A stretch of 64,000 nt of DNA. Source: an uncultured Alphaproteobacteria bacterium (GTDB lineage Bacteria > Pseudomonadota > Alphaproteobacteria > Micropepsales > Micropepsaceae). Shown here one piece after another: positions 9,353-16,939 of the stretch (position 1 is its first letter; each line of letters begins with the position of its first letter). The DNA is taken from contig CADEFU010000009.1 in the NCBI GenBank assembly GCA_902826695.1, forward strand, positions 62,001-126,000. The letters are read 5' to 3'. The notes below the pieces were generated by a model. It had not been told where the DNA came from and did no database searches. It was given only the letters and a program-made list of their open reading frames with translations. The position numbers and the translations under genes were made by a program.

Positions 9353-10005
9353 TTCGGTTGCCTCCAATCCGGACAATCCGGACAAGAGTAGCGGTCCGGA
9401 TTGACGGTCCGGCTTCTCGAAATTGGTGGTTTTCACTCGGTGAGAAGCCGCATCGTGGGAATGGGGTCGGCGTTGCGACTCGATTCGCGATAGCCCTTTG
9501 CAACTTAGAATTCAGTGTTTAGGCAGCGCCCGCGCCACAAAGCCAGTCGCGGTCGCATCGTTCATGCCGAGAATCCTGCCAGGCTTTGACACTGTGAAGT
9601 GGCACATGTGGCACAAGAGTCAGACGCGATTCAGAGTGTGCCGCTTCGATCGGCCGTGTCGAAGGAGGCGACGAGGTGGTGGGCGTTCTTAAGATTCAAG
9701 CGCATTTCGCCTTCGCTGTGGTGACCAAGGTTCTCGCGAGGCGAGTGGTCGAGAAATATGCGTTGCCGTGTTTGGTGACCCCAGAGGTTCCTGCCCAGCT
9801 TCGCTGGCCGCGACACCGCCTCTCGACGACGGAGCGTTCGTAACGAACGCGGCGCAATTCGCCAGCCTGAGTAGTTATGGTGCCGAACATCGCCGAAAGC
9901 GCCGAATAAATAAATATGACTTATTGTCGCATGAGTTACCCGCCGCTGAGCGCCCATATCAACGCAATGCACGGCCCTGGCTAATGGCGAGACCGGCGCG
10001 TTTGA
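9353..10005. other. Long gap without a supported gene
   Basis: About 650 bases between the glycosyltransferase and purC, which are convergent. Short frames exist on both strands, but none has a ribosome-binding site, recognisable domain or sensible start. The base composition is more mixed than that of the neighbours and includes an AT-rich patch near 9905-9925. The left edge holds the hairpin at 9374-9403. This could be a decayed gene or a transcribed non-coding region. Confidence 0.4.
9365..9403. repeat. Short tandem copy plus hairpin after glycosyltransferase
   Basis: CAATCCGGAC occurs twice in overlapping tandem at 9365-9374 and 9374-9383. The second copy pairs perfectly over 10 bases with GTCCGGATTG at 9394-9403 around the loop AAGAGTAGCG. 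A further GGTCCGG follows. It may act as a transcript end, although no T-tract follows it. Confidence 0.55.
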
Positions 10006-10884
10006 CTAGCTGGTCAGCAAGCGCAAAGCCTCTTGATACTTCTCCGACGTCTGGGCGAGCACGTCCGGCGGCAGGTGGGGAGCCGGGGCTTTCTTGTTCC
10101 ACGGTTGCGATTCGAGCCAATCGCGCACGAACTGCTTGTCGAAGGATGGCGGGCTGATGCCGGTGCGGTAGCTTGCCTTTGGCCAGAACCGCGAGGAGTC
10201 CGGCGTTAGGGCTTCGTCGATCAGGTGCAGTTTACCGGCGGCATCGACCCCGAATTCGAACTTCGTGTCGGCGATGATAATTCCGCGGGTGGCCGCGTAG
10301 TCCGTCGCCTCCCGGTAGAGATGGAGCGACGCGTCGCGGACTTGGGTCGCATAGTCGAGGCCCACGATCTTCGCCGCCTCGTCGAAGGCGATATTCTCGT
10401 CATGCTCGCCGGCGGGAGCCTTTGTTGCGGGGGTGAAGATCGGTTCGGGGAGCTTGGCCGCCTGCTCAAGGCCGCGCGGGAGCTCGATGCCGCAGATCGT
10501 GCCTTTCGCCTGGTATTCCTTCCAACCGGAGCCGACGACATAGCCGCGGACGACCGCTTCGATCATCAGCGGCTTCAATTTCTTAACGACCATCGCGCGC
10601 CCCACCACCTGGTCGCGCTCAGCCGGGGTTACAACCGTTTCGGGTGGAATACCGGTTAAGTGGTTCGGGATCACGTGGGCCAGCTTGTCGAACCAGAAGA
10701 ACGAAAGGCGGGTCAGCACCCGCCCTTTTTCCGGAATCGGATCAGGCAGGATTACGTCAAAAGCAGACAGGCGGTCGGTCTGGACCACGAGCAGCTTGTC
10801 GTCACCCACGGCGTAAATGTCGCGCACTTTGCCACGGTGAAGGAAGGGGAGCGATTTGATGGCAGAGTGGTGCATCGAGGGCAT
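10006..10884 (-). CDS. purC: Phosphoribosylaminoimidazole-succinocarboxamide synthase (SAICAR synthetase)
   Basis: A 292-residue enzyme that joins aspartate to CAIR with ATP in de novo purine synthesis. Signatures include [53 protein letters not shown] and the later DTKFEFGVD. The length is that of the long PurC form of about 290-300 residues rather than the 235-250 residue short form. Two ATG starts are close together, 10884 and 10875. It has no partner purine genes here and is the only gene of its transcript as far as can be seen. Confidence 0.95.
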   Translation of the reverse strand: MPSMHHSAIKSLPFLHRGKVRDIYAVGDDKLLVVQTDRLSAFDVILPDPIPEKGRVLTRLSFFWFDKLAHVIPNHLTGIPPETVVTPAERDQVVGRAMVVKKLKPLMIEAVVRGYVVGSGWKEYQAKGTICGIELPRGLEQAAKLPEPIFTPATKAPAGEHDENIAFDEAAKIVGLDYATQVRDASLHLYREATDYAATRGIIIADTKFEFGVDAAGKLHLIDEALTPDSSRFWPKASYRTGISPPSFDKQFVRDWLESQPWNKKAPAPHLPPDVLAQTSEKYQEALRLLTS

Positions 10885-11032
10885 CTGGGTGGGCGCGGTT
10901 AATGCTGGGCTTTTGGGCCCCTCGACATACGCCAGCCCGCCCGCCTTTGCGACGGGAATTCTTGCGCGGGGGGATGGTGGTTGTGTATCGTCCGCGGCGA
11001 AATTTGGGGACTAGCGCAACGGTGAGCATTTC

Positions 11033-11689
11033 ATGAGTAGATCGGGCATACTGATTGGCGCAATTGTGCTTGCGGCCATCGCGGCTGGCGCACTCCTGTT
11101 TGGGTCCGATCTGCTTAGGACAGCGGGTTTGCCTGCGCCGACGCCGACTGTTGCCGCGGGATCGGCGGAAGGAAAATTGATGGCACAGCTGGCCGGTGCG
11201 GCCTCAAAGGGTGGATACGCTTTGACGTTTGGCCAGGCCAACGCCAATAGTTGGCGTATTGCCTCGGATCACAAGCTTGAGCGATTTAGCTTGGACGGAT
11301 CGGACACGGCCTTCGTTCGCCTCACGAGTTCGGTCCCGCTCAATCCAGAGACGGTGGACTGGCCGACCCAGGGGTTAAGCACACTGCTAACACCAGCGTT
11401 CAGCAACCGGATGAACGGGAAGCGGATCGAAATTGGAATCGTCGCTCGGGCAGCGAAGATTAGTCCCGCGCAATACATGTACGCCGTCTACGCGACACAG
11501 CAGTCTGGCAACAGTGGTTGGCGAGAAATACCGCTTGGCAGCGAATTTGCCTTGCATTCGTTCACATACGATGTTCCCGAAGTAGGGAATACCGGGTACA
11601 CAAACCCACCGATCATCGTGATGCACGCCAGCAACGGGAAATCGATTGAATTGCTGGGCGTTTACGTCAAAGAAGTGCCGCGCGAGTAA
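11033..11689 (+). CDS. Hypothetical membrane-anchored protein
   Basis: A 218-residue protein with one N-terminal membrane segment (ILIGAIVLAAIAAGALLF, residues 6-23) and an extracytoplasmic domain of about 180 residues rich in strands. I do not recognise the domain; a beta-sandwich, perhaps glycan-binding, would fit, but that is a guess. The start follows GGTGAG seven bases upstream. It precedes the sulfotransferase gene by 29 bases on the same strand, so the two are probably one transcript. Composition is visibly less GC-rich than the flanking housekeeping genes. Confidence 0.6.
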   Translation: MSRSGILIGAIVLAAIAAGALLFGSDLLRTAGLPAPTPTVAAGSAEGKLMAQLAGAASKGGYALTFGQANANSWRIASDHKLERFSLDGSDTAFVRLTSSVPLNPETVDWPTQGLSTLLTPAFSNRMNGKRIEIGIVARAAKISPAQYMYAVYATQQSGNSGWREIPLGSEFALHSFTYDVPEVGNTGYTNPPIIVMHASNGKSIELLGVYVKEVPRE

Positions 11690-11718
11690 TCTGGCAACCT
11701 TTCGATTAGAAGCGGCCG

Positions 11719-12444
11719 ATGTCGATCGAGCGATATTTCACCTATCCGACCGAGACCATCGAGTATGTGGTCAATGTGTCGGACAAATATCACTACATGT
11801 ATCTGGCAAATCTTAAGGTCGCTTCGAGTAGCATCCTAAGGGTGCTTCAGCTCGCCGAGGCGGACGGTGATGCCAGCCGCGTACCTGAGTCACCTCATGA
11901 TCGGGCTGGTTCGCCGATTCCAGCATTTAGCGCGGCAAAGACGCCACTCAAAGAGGTCATCGAGAGTGAGGCGTTCTTCAAGTTCACTTATGTGCGGAAC
12001 CCTTACACGCGCGTCCTGTCGGCTTACTTAGATAAAGTCCTAAGAGATCCTGAGGAGCGGCTTAGGCTTTTGCCATCAATCGGGTTGGCGGCGGATACTG
12101 AACCAACCTTCCTTGAGTTTCTCAGAGCGATTCAGGCGCAGCGAGATTCATGGCGTGACATTCACTGGGTCACACAAAGCAGGCTCGTGCAGATCAACAA
12201 TATCAACTACAATTTCATCGGCCGCCTTGAAAGCTTCGCGACGACGTTTCCGGCAGTACTTGAGTTGCTCGGCATTGACCATGCCCTGTTGACCCAAGCG
12301 GGTACGCCGCCAAACGTCACGCGCGCAAGCGATCGGCTGCGCGAATTCATCGGGCCAAAGGAACGCGAAGTGATCATTGCGATCTACGAGGCGGACTTCG
12401 TGAACTTTCGCTATAGCCTTGACCCCAGAGTCGCTCGTCTTTGA
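11719..12444 (+). CDS. Sulfotransferase family 2-type protein
   Basis: A 241-residue protein of the carbohydrate sulfotransferase (sulfotransferase family 2) type. It has LKVASSSIL near residues 33-41, matching the 5'-phosphosulfate loop that binds PAPS, and FKFTYVRNPYTRVLSAYLDK near 87-106, matching the 3'-phosphate loop with its R-N-P-Y-x-R core. Such enzymes move sulfate from PAPS to a hydroxyl of a glycan. No transmembrane anchor is present. Its position beside glycan genes suggests sulfation of a surface polysaccharide. PAPS synthesis genes are not in view. Confidence 0.8.
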   Translation: MSIERYFTYPTETIEYVVNVSDKYHYMYLANLKVASSSILRVLQLAEADGDASRVPESPHDRAGSPIPAFSAAKTPLKEVIESEAFFKFTYVRNPYTRVLSAYLDKVLRDPEERLRLLPSIGLAADTEPTFLEFLRAIQAQRDSWRDIHWVTQSRLVQINNINYNFIGRLESFATTFPAVLELLGIDHALLTQAGTPPNVTRASDRLREFIGPKEREVIIAIYEADFVNFRYSLDPRVARL

Positions 12445-12488
12445 TCCAATCTCTGCCCCGCTGCAGAGCGATCGAGTACTTCCAGCGT

Positions 12489-13937
12489 CTAGTAAGGTAT
12501 TTGGAACAGTGCACGGTCTGCGGGGCGCATATCCACTATTGCGACCCCCGCACTCTCCCCAGGGGCGTCCGACCCAACGGTGACTTGTATCCGCCGCGCT
12601 GGATCGACGTGCCTAAGTGCAAACCGCACAATCCCCTCGCGTGCCCAAGGTTGGTAAGTGCATAAACGAAAGACATACATGTCATCTGCGGGGTCGCGAA
12701 TGGGCTGACGCCAGAACTCACCAACGGGCGGCGGTATCAGATGAACCCGCCATATGCCGGCCAAATCATGCTGCGCAATTTGATTGCGCACATGTTGTAA
12801 CTCCGCGTGCTTAGTCAGGCCAATGCCGATGACGCCCGCAGCCTGGGAATTGACGCCAAGAGCGAAGGCGGCGGCTAGCGTCCCGGTTCGGGCAATCGTA
12901 TGCAACTTCCCAGGGAGTTCTCGAAATATCGCGAGCGCGGATGCAACAACCAAACCGGCAACGCCGATAGCTCCAGCCGAGTATAGCCGGCCTGGCTGTG
13001 GAAAGGGGTTGAGTGCCGCAGGTATAGAGAGTGCGCCAGCTGTGATCAGGGTCGCCACGCCCCATCGAAGTGCACGTTCTTTGCCGTTCCGCCAGATGTC
13101 GATCGACGCTCCCGTAACCAGGAACATCAGGATGACGGTTGCCGATTGCTTTGCCGTCACAAACAGGTTGAACCAATGTAGGCCCCTCTCTGCTTCAACT
13201 AACGCAAGGCGGGCTAATGTGCCACTCAGCGCTCCGCTTGCACGGCCGCTGCCGACATACCCGTTTGAGATTGCGATCCAAAGGGCCAAGAGATACGCCG
13301 CCATCGACACGCCGGCGATGACGATCAATGGAACGACAATGCGTGCCATATTCTTGCGACTATCGTCCGCTAGAATGATGTAGGCTGCGGCAAGACCGGC
13401 AAGCATGAAGGCAGCGAGCTGATAGAACAACAGTGTCAGCGTAATGATCACGCTGAAAAGCGGCACCATCGCCCACCGCCACGTTGCGGGCCGTTCCTGC
13501 CCAATAAGCAGCATCAAAAACACTGCTACGGGTGCGATATATGCGGGCACGTTGATAATCGTAATCAACCAAATCGAATTGATCTGAATGCCGGGGCTGG
13601 TCGATACCAGCAAAGCGACGGCCACACCGGCTGCGACCGATCCCGTTACGCGCGCGAAACTCGCAGCTAGAAGACCAGCAAATGCCGAACTCAGCACGAG
13701 CGAAAGCGCTTTCGCCCAATAGATCACGTCGGCACCACTCTGAAGCCAAGCTGCCAACATGCTGCCAGCGCTCGCTGCAAGGGGCCGAAACATCTGAGTC
13801 GCCACCGGTTTGAAACCCGGCGTAGTTGCGAACAAATAGTAATCGTCGGATAGCAAGGCATCCGCCCATATCCACCAAGCATACATCGCCAAGTGGGCGC
13901 CGATTCCAATCCAAGCGGCTTTGATTTCGAGCCTCAT
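12489..13937 (-). CDS. Polytopic membrane protein of glycan locus
   Basis: A 482-residue integral membrane protein with about ten to eleven hydrophobic segments, then a roughly 110-residue extracytoplasmic C-terminal tail. The ATG at 13937 (MRLEIKAAWIGIG) overlaps the stop of the upstream methyltransferase by four bases (ATGA), which decides the start. A short acidic LLSDDYY sequence after the first membrane segment resembles the first loop of GT-C glycosyltransferases or Wzy-like proteins, where an Asp is catalytic. I infer a lipid-linked-sugar glycosyltransferase or related role, with low certainty. It is last in the minus-strand glycan run. Confidence 0.65.
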   Translation of the reverse strand: MRLEIKAAWIGIGAHLAMYAWWIWADALLSDDYYLFATTPGFKPVATQMFRPLAASAGSMLAAWLQSGADVIYWAKALSLVLSSAFAGLLAASFARVTGSVAAGVAVALLVSTSPGIQINSIWLITIINVPAYIAPVAVFLMLLIGQERPATWRWAMVPLFSVIITLTLLFYQLAAFMLAGLAAAYIILADDSRKNMARIVVPLIVIAGVSMAAYLLALWIAISNGYVGSGRASGALSGTLARLALVEAERGLHWFNLFVTAKQSATVILMFLVTGASIDIWRNGKERALRWGVATLITAGALSIPAALNPFPQPGRLYSAGAIGVAGLVVASALAIFRELPGKLHTIARTGTLAAAFALGVNSQAAGVIGIGLTKHAELQHVRNQIAQHDLAGIWRVHLIPPPVGEFWRQPIRDPADDMYVFRLCTYQPWAREGIVRFALRHVDPARRIQVTVGSDAPGESAGVAIVDMRPADRALFQIPY

Positions 13938-14692
13938 GTCTTCTGTTTGTCCCCCACATCTGGCCGCACACGCCGCGCCGCGACGAGCACGGATGTACCA
14001 AATGGGAACAGCGCCCGTCGCACAATCCAACCTTCGATTGCCAAGCACCAGGACAGCATTGCGTTCATCGGCCACGGCGGCAAGGAGAGCGCGCCAATCC
14101 GTTGCGGCGGACGGAGTTTCTCGAAGAGCCGCCCTGCGACCACAAGCGGAAAAAGGATGGTGTTGTAGAAGCCCGACCGTTCAACGGTGAGGCCGTTTGC
14201 CTCCACGAGCGTGCGTAGGCCACTATGCGTGTAGCGCCGGAAGTGGCCCAGCAGACGATCGTATGCGCCGTAAAGCCAAGGATTCGCCGGGCATGCGACC
14301 AACAACACGCCGCCGTCAGGATCGAGGAGGCGCGTTAACGCCGCGAGCGACTCCGCGTCGCGCTCGACGTGTTCCAGCACATCGAACAAGCACACGAGCC
14401 CGTAGGTGCCCACGACCGCAGTCAGCCCATTCGGCAATGCGCCCGGTCGAACATCCCAGCCATTGGCGACGCAGTATTGCTGCGAGAGCGGGTCGAACTC
14501 GCATCCCACGACCTCGCCAAACTCGCGCAGCATGGCGAGGTTTGCGCCGGTCCCCGCCCCCACCTCGAGGACGCGAATGCCCTTCGGCAATGCTAGCGAA
14601 CGGATCACGCTCGCGAGTACAGCCCGCCGCCCGGTGAACCACCAGTGCCGGTCTTGAACACGTGCCATGGTGTCGTACGTGTCACGTTGCAT
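13934..14692 (-). CDS. Class I SAM-dependent methyltransferase
   Basis: A 252-residue methyltransferase. Motif I is VLEVGAGTGANLAML at about 41-55, with the acidic residue in GCEFDPLS after the second strand, CLFDVLEHV as the post-methylation motif and DGGVLLVACPANPW further on. The N-terminal DRHWWFTGRR pattern is common in methyltransferases of O-antigen and polysaccharide clusters. The start at 14692 overlaps the preceding GtrA-methyltransferase gene by 11 bases and its end overlaps the membrane protein gene by 4, so the three are co-translated. Substrate is probably a sugar or lipid-linked sugar. Confidence 0.8.
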   Translation of the reverse strand: MQRDTYDTMARVQDRHWWFTGRRAVLASVIRSLALPKGIRVLEVGAGTGANLAMLREFGEVVGCEFDPLSQQYCVANGWDVRPGALPNGLTAVVGTYGLVCLFDVLEHVERDAESLAALTRLLDPDGGVLLVACPANPWLYGAYDRLLGHFRRYTHSGLRTLVEANGLTVERSGFYNTILFPLVVAGRLFEKLRPPQRIGALSLPPWPMNAMLSWCLAIEGWIVRRALFPFGTSVLVAARRVRPDVGDKQKT

Positions 14693-15830
14693 GAGTCAGC
14701 CTCTGCTTTCGCGCGACATGGAGCTGTGTCCAAAGCAAGCCTATCGGGCCCACGCGCTTAATCGTTCGCTCCAGCGTATCCAGTATTCTCACTGCAGACT
14801 GGCCGCCAAACTCCGCCAATACTGGCATATAAAGTCCGAGATAGTCTGAGCGAATTGTCGTGAGTCCGTTCGCTTCCAGAAGCTCTCGAATTCTTCTGCG
14901 CGATTGAACGCTGATGTGCCCGGTCGGCAGCACCGGTTCGCGATAGATCAACTTCGGCAGCCAAATCACCGCTGGCGAGAGAGCAACAGCCGCCGCAACC
15001 TCCATTAAGCTCCACGGCTGGGGCGTCGATAAAACGAGAATGCCCCCGTCGTCTACGGCGCGCGCCAGCCCCGCCATGAATGCGGCAGGGTTCGGAACGT
15101 GCTCTATGACTTCCGAGCACAGCACCAGGTCGAACTTGGCCGTCCACTCATGGTTGCAAAGATCAGTCACGCACAAATCGAGATTGCCGTGAGAGCGTTT
15201 CAGTTCGGCCAGTGCCGAGATGTGCGCCGGCTCGACGTCAATTGCGGTCACCGACGCGAACCTATTGCAAAGTGTCGGTAGGTAGACACCAGAGCCCGGG
15301 CCAACCTCTAATGCCCGTTCATGGCGCGGGACAGGTGCCGCGCAAACTGCGTCCAGTACGGCGTCACGCCTGGAGGTATGGAGCCATCTACGAACCGGGT
15401 TCCGCGACGTGTACAAAGTTTTTTGCAGAGTGACGATGTCGTCCATTTCAGCATAAGTCCAGTTTCGATGAAGGTAGAACGTAAGCGGCGGCACCGTCAC
15501 GACGACCATCAAGATCCCGTATCCGTAATGCAAGCCGCAGCTATCAGCTACCGCCGCAATCGCCCCCGTAAGTGCCAATCCAAGCAAGCTTACCATCAAG
15601 AATTTCACCCACTTTTGCAGGGTGAACGGCACCGAAAAATTCAACCAAGTGTTCATGAGAAACGAGAACACGGTGTTGATACTGAACGCTGCCATATTCG
15701 CCATGACCGATGACGTCGACATCCCGTCCACGAGCAGGGCAACCGTTCCCACATACAAGAGCGCGCCTATTGACCCTATCAGCGCGAAGCGAGCGAACTG
15801 CTTTCCTGCGGAAGCTCTATCACTACGCAT
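14682..15830 (-). CDS. GtrA-like membrane domain fused to SAM methyltransferase
   Basis: A 382-residue two-domain protein. Residues 10-130 form a GtrA-like domain of four membrane segments, opening with FARFALIGSIGALLYVGTVA and ending FYLHRNWTY, the typical GtrA end. Residues 140-340 form a class I methyltransferase with ALEVGPGSGVYLP (173-185), VLCSEVIEHVPNPA and GGILVLSTPQPWS. GtrA proteins are thought to flip polyprenyl-linked sugars, so fusion to a methyltransferase would couple sugar movement to methylation. It overlaps the upstream GtrB-like gene by 8 bases and the downstream methyltransferase by 11. Confidence 0.82.
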   Translation of the reverse strand: MRSDRASAGKQFARFALIGSIGALLYVGTVALLVDGMSTSSVMANMAAFSINTVFSFLMNTWLNFSVPFTLQKWVKFLMVSLLGLALTGAIAAVADSCGLHYGYGILMVVVTVPPLTFYLHRNWTYAEMDDIVTLQKTLYTSRNPVRRWLHTSRRDAVLDAVCAAPVPRHERALEVGPGSGVYLPTLCNRFASVTAIDVEPAHISALAELKRSHGNLDLCVTDLCNHEWTAKFDLVLCSEVIEHVPNPAAFMAGLARAVDDGGILVLSTPQPWSLMEVAAAVALSPAVIWLPKLIYREPVLPTGHISVQSRRRIRELLEANGLTTIRSDYLGLYMPVLAEFGGQSAVRILDTLERTIKRVGPIGLLWTQLHVARKQRLTHAT

Positions 15831-16794
15831 TCCGGCTTACCGAGCGGGCAGCCGGCTTGGTCCCGTATCGGCGCCTGACTAGGAAAAGCGGGCGACTCTT
15901 CGTCTCCATATAGATCCGACCAATGTACTCACCGAGAACGCCGACGCTGATCAACTGCACGCTTCCGAAGAAGAGTATGAACACAAGCAACGACGCATAA
16001 CCTGGCACAACCACACCATACACCAGCGTCGCAAACAGTATCGCGCCAGCGTACATCATTGTGACCAAGGCGAACGCCAAACCGACATACGACCAAACGC
16101 GCAGGGGGATCGAACTGAAACTTGTTATTCCCTCAAGCGCCAGGTTCCAGAGTCTAATTCCGGAGAACTTGGTCGTGCCGGCCGCCCGCGGCTTGCGCGC
16201 ATAGTCGAGCGAAACGGTCTTGAACCCTACCCAGGCGAAGAGACCCTTCATGAATCTCTGCTGTTCCGGAAGCTGTCTGACGGCATCCACCACCACGCGA
16301 TCCATCAGACGAAAATCGCCGACGTTTTCGGGAATCTGCACGGCCGACAGTTGATTGTGCACGCGATAGAAAAGCGCTGCGGTCTTTCGCTTCAGAAAGG
16401 AGTCCGACGAGCGATCGACACGACGGGCCAGAACAATCTCTGCACCGTCGCGCCACGCCTCGATCATCGCGGGAATGAGCTCGGGCGGGTCCTGCAAGTC
16501 GGCGTCGATCGGCACTACCGCATCGCCTTGCGCTGCTTCCAAACCGGCAGTAAGCGCCGCTTCCTTTCCAAAGTTGCGTGACAGCTCGATCACCTGAACT
16601 CTTGGATCGCTCTCAGACAGCGCGATAAGCCGATTCAGCGTATCATCCTTGCTGCCGTCGTCCACGCAGACTATCTCGAAGTCGCAATCTTGGACCTTTG
16701 CGAGGGCATCGCAGACGCCCCTATAGTATGCTGTCGTTGCGTCCTGTTCGTTGAAGAACGGCGTGACAATTGAGATGGTCGGTCGCACGGTCAT
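15823..16794 (-). CDS. Polyprenyl-phosphate sugar transferase, GT2 (GtrB/DPMS-like)
   Basis: A 323-residue enzyme expected to charge undecaprenyl phosphate with a sugar from a nucleotide sugar at the inner face of the membrane. The GT2 core shows ISIVTPFFNEQ, VDDGSKDDT (45-53) and DADLQDPPE (97-105), followed by the K/R-rich SRNFGKEAALTAGL. Two C-terminal membrane segments precede GEYIGRIYMETKSRPLF, exactly the GtrB/DPMS pattern. The ATG at 16794 removes an unlikely 14-residue extension. Pairing with a GtrA domain in the next gene fits O-antigen or surface glycan decoration. Confidence 0.87.
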   Translation of the reverse strand: MTVRPTISIVTPFFNEQDATTAYYRGVCDALAKVQDCDFEIVCVDDGSKDDTLNRLIALSESDPRVQVIELSRNFGKEAALTAGLEAAQGDAVVPIDADLQDPPELIPAMIEAWRDGAEIVLARRVDRSSDSFLKRKTAALFYRVHNQLSAVQIPENVGDFRLMDRVVVDAVRQLPEQQRFMKGLFAWVGFKTVSLDYARKPRAAGTTKFSGIRLWNLALEGITSFSSIPLRVWSYVGLAFALVTMMYAGAILFATLVYGVVVPGYASLLVFILFFGSVQLISVGVLGEYIGRIYMETKSRPLFLVRRRYGTKPAARSVSRNA

Positions 16795-16939
16795 GCTTGA
16801 CACTCGACTCCTCGACTCGCACCCCAAGGTGCCCATTCGGCCAGAATGTTGATTGCTTCTACGGTGACCACTCGAAAGGCCTTTGCAAAGTACAACTGGA
16901 AGCCGCGATGCGTACTGACGTCGAATTTGAGATTGGGTT

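Noticed and set aside
9631..9972. 113-codon minus-strand frame in the gap before purC
   Set aside because: No ribosome-binding site, no recognisable domain, and a composition like random GC-rich sequence.
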